Source: Amblyornis subalaris
Lineage: Eukaryota > Chordata > Aves > Passeriformes > Ptilonorhynchidae
Reading direction: 5' to 3'
Assembly: GCA_018881555.1 (NCBI GenBank)
Contig: JACAXG010000054.1
Span: 1,674,001-1,738,000, forward strand
Length of the DNA: 64,000 nt
Shown here: in pieces, positions 62,519-64,000 of the stretch
Numbering within the stretch: the stretch's first letter is position 1
How the letters are laid out: each line of letters opens with the position of its first letter
Position numbers and translations under genes: made by a program
The notes under the pieces: generated by a model
Seen by the model: the letters and a program-made list of their open reading frames with translations, nothing else
Told to the model about the DNA's origin: nothing
Databases searched by the model: none

Positions 62519-64000
62519 AAAATGTTGCATCTGACACAGTTGCTACTGTCATAGCTTCCCTGCACTGAGAATGCAGAGCTTACACTTAAGTTTCCAAAAC
62601 AATCTATTCAAGATAAAGAACNTTCAACTTTAGTGCATACGGAGCTATTTAAAGATTGGTAAAAAGAACCCCCTTCCCCCTCCCAAATGAAGAGTCTGTT
62701 ACAAAGAGATTTCATTACCAAAATGTGAATATACAAATGCTAAAAAAATGCTGGCTTGAAAAAGTGATTTCAGAATTTACTGTACACATTGTAACAATTT
62801 ATTATATAAGCTGCTTCTACATGCAAGCAGATCTTACATTTGGTGTAAAACATTTATACACATTCTTTACAATTTGTACATATTTAAATGGCTGTATCAA
62901 ACAACACTGCGCTACAGAATTTTGGAAGCAAACAACTAAAACTGNGAGGAGAAAAAGACAAGGTTTATAAAATGTGAACAAAACTCGTGACACTGAAAAG
63001 CATCTAGACTTAGGCTTAGTCTGGTTTGGTTTGGTTTCAGGTTATTCAGGCAGACCCAGATTTTCCTTCTAGCACAGAAAAGTAACACCAATGCAAAACA
63101 GAGTAAGGCAACTATTGAACTGGCAGACTGTACCCGTCACTTAGAATGGCTTATTGGTAAAATGCCTTTCTTAGTTGTTGGTTTTTTTTCTAAAATATTT
63201 ATTTTCTAGGCACATTTTAGCAAAAACTGCATTTTGGCTTTCCTGCTTGCCTGTGGCAAGAAATGAATGAATTACTGTAGTTGGTGCCCATTGTGAACAC
63301 AGTTGGTGGTGGCTTTTTTGGTTTGATTCTGTGAAAAGCCAAGGCCTCAAATGGTATTCCAGTAGTATGGAAGAGGACACTGAGTCACTTCATAAAAAAT
63401 GATCAAAGCACAGAGTTTGTGTGATAACTAATGATGTTATTCAGTACTTTTGTCACCTTTTAGTTTGCATTAGAAGGCAACAAAAAGTTAACCCGAACCA
63501 ACAGCACACCACACTACTACATGAAGACCTGAGCTTAGTTCTAATCTGAGGACTTCTACTAGTTGGGGTTAGACGTGGCAGTGTCCCTTCTGCTGAAACA
63601 CTTCAAACTGTCAGAGGGGAAGCTGGCCCTGTACAGCACTGAGAAACACCAGTGCCTTATGGCATAACCTTGGGGGTGTCAAAGTGCTGGTATGGAAAAC
63701 TGCTTTTCACACCTTCCTGAATGGCTCGTTCCTTGTTTGTACTTTGTCTTCTTACACAGTGCATAGCGAAAAAGTGAGCCTGACAAAAGCTCTGAGGTGG
63801 TGCGCCACAAGTACAAGATTTAGTTAGGAGGAAAAAGAAGAAAGGGAAGAATGATTTATATTTACCAGAAGTCATACTGGGAGCAGGATGCCATGGTTGC
63901 ATATGGGAAGCAAAACTTGAGAACAAAGCGTTCATTCAGGAGATTATCATGAACATGTGCCAGAAACATACAGAATAATAATTCCTCCTGGTTACTGAAT

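Larger units (their letters stand above)
47054..64000. other. Region upstream of SYNJ2: no coding exon recognised
   Basis: About 17 kb of mostly AT-rich DNA. I searched both strands for SNX9 exons, especially the C-terminal block near LYLEQQVQFYETIAEKL, and found none. I recognise no LTR or CR1 copy here, which contrasts with the SYNJ2 introns. The last 1.6 kb could be 3' UTR of the next gene, but I cannot show it. Open frames up to about 127 codons have no recognisable content. Confidence 0.6.

Noticed and set aside
61756..62534. Cluster of 63-95-codon plus-strand open frames near the right end
   Set aside because: I recognise no domain, the frames overlap each other, and there is no consistent splice or codon pattern.
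1..64000. CRISPR array, prokaryotic operon, tRNA or rRNA gene
   Set aside because: No regular repeat-spacer pattern, no Shine-Dalgarno-led gene chains and no cloverleaf or rRNA-like block was seen. The window is vertebrate nuclear DNA.

Overview
This window is nuclear genomic DNA from a bird. It holds the 5' half of one multi-exon protein-coding gene on the minus strand, plus about 17-18 kb upstream of that gene. The avian assignment rests on three 3'-truncated CR1 LINE copies, two LTRs of types I recognise from avian endogenous retroviruses, AT-rich introns around a sharp CpG island, and a coding sequence close to human SYNJ2 but clearly diverged. I recognise these repeat families from memory and ran no search. 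The LTR types suggest a non-galliform bird, but I cannot name a species.

The gene is SYNJ2 (synaptojanin 2), a two-headed phosphoinositide phosphatase. I placed 13 coding exons by translation, splice sites and phase. Exon 1 (ATG at 46000-45998) lies in the CpG island and exon 13 ends at 1149. They join without a frame break into 598 complete codons plus 2 bases. This covers the whole SAC phosphatase domain, including the CX5R(T/S) motif in exon 9, and the first part of the inositol 5-phosphatase domain (exons 12-13). The remaining 5-phosphatase catalytic motifs, the RNA-binding-like region and the proline-rich tail lie beyond the left edge.

Layout from right to left, which is the direction of transcription:
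- 64.0-47.1 kb: no coding exon found. The right edge may hold the 3' UTR of the neighbouring gene, SNX9 by known synteny, but this is weak.
- 47.0-45.7 kb: CpG-island promoter and exon 1. A possible divergent transcript starts at its right shoulder.
- 45.9-35.7 kb: intron 1, with two CR1 copies.
- 35.6-25.7 kb: exon 2, then intron 2, with an intact 1,089-bp solo LTR flanked by a 5-bp target duplication and one CR1 copy.
- 25.7-5.4 kb: exons 3-11 with introns from 96 bp to 8.3 kb.
- 5.4-1.1 kb: intron 11 carrying a second, internally rearranged LTR, then exon 12, intron 12 and exon 13.

I found no tRNA, rRNA, CRISPR array, prokaryotic operon or new multi-gene system. The observations most worth checking are the possible divergent TATA-driven transcript at 46.97-47.05 kb, the promoter-bearing sense-orientation LTR upstream of exon 12 (a possible source of a SAC-less SYNJ2 transcript), the duplicated LTR head inside that element, and a perfect 11-bp-stem hairpin in intron 12. 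About one hundred isolated single Ns, none inside a called exon, look like masked ambiguous or heterozygous positions.
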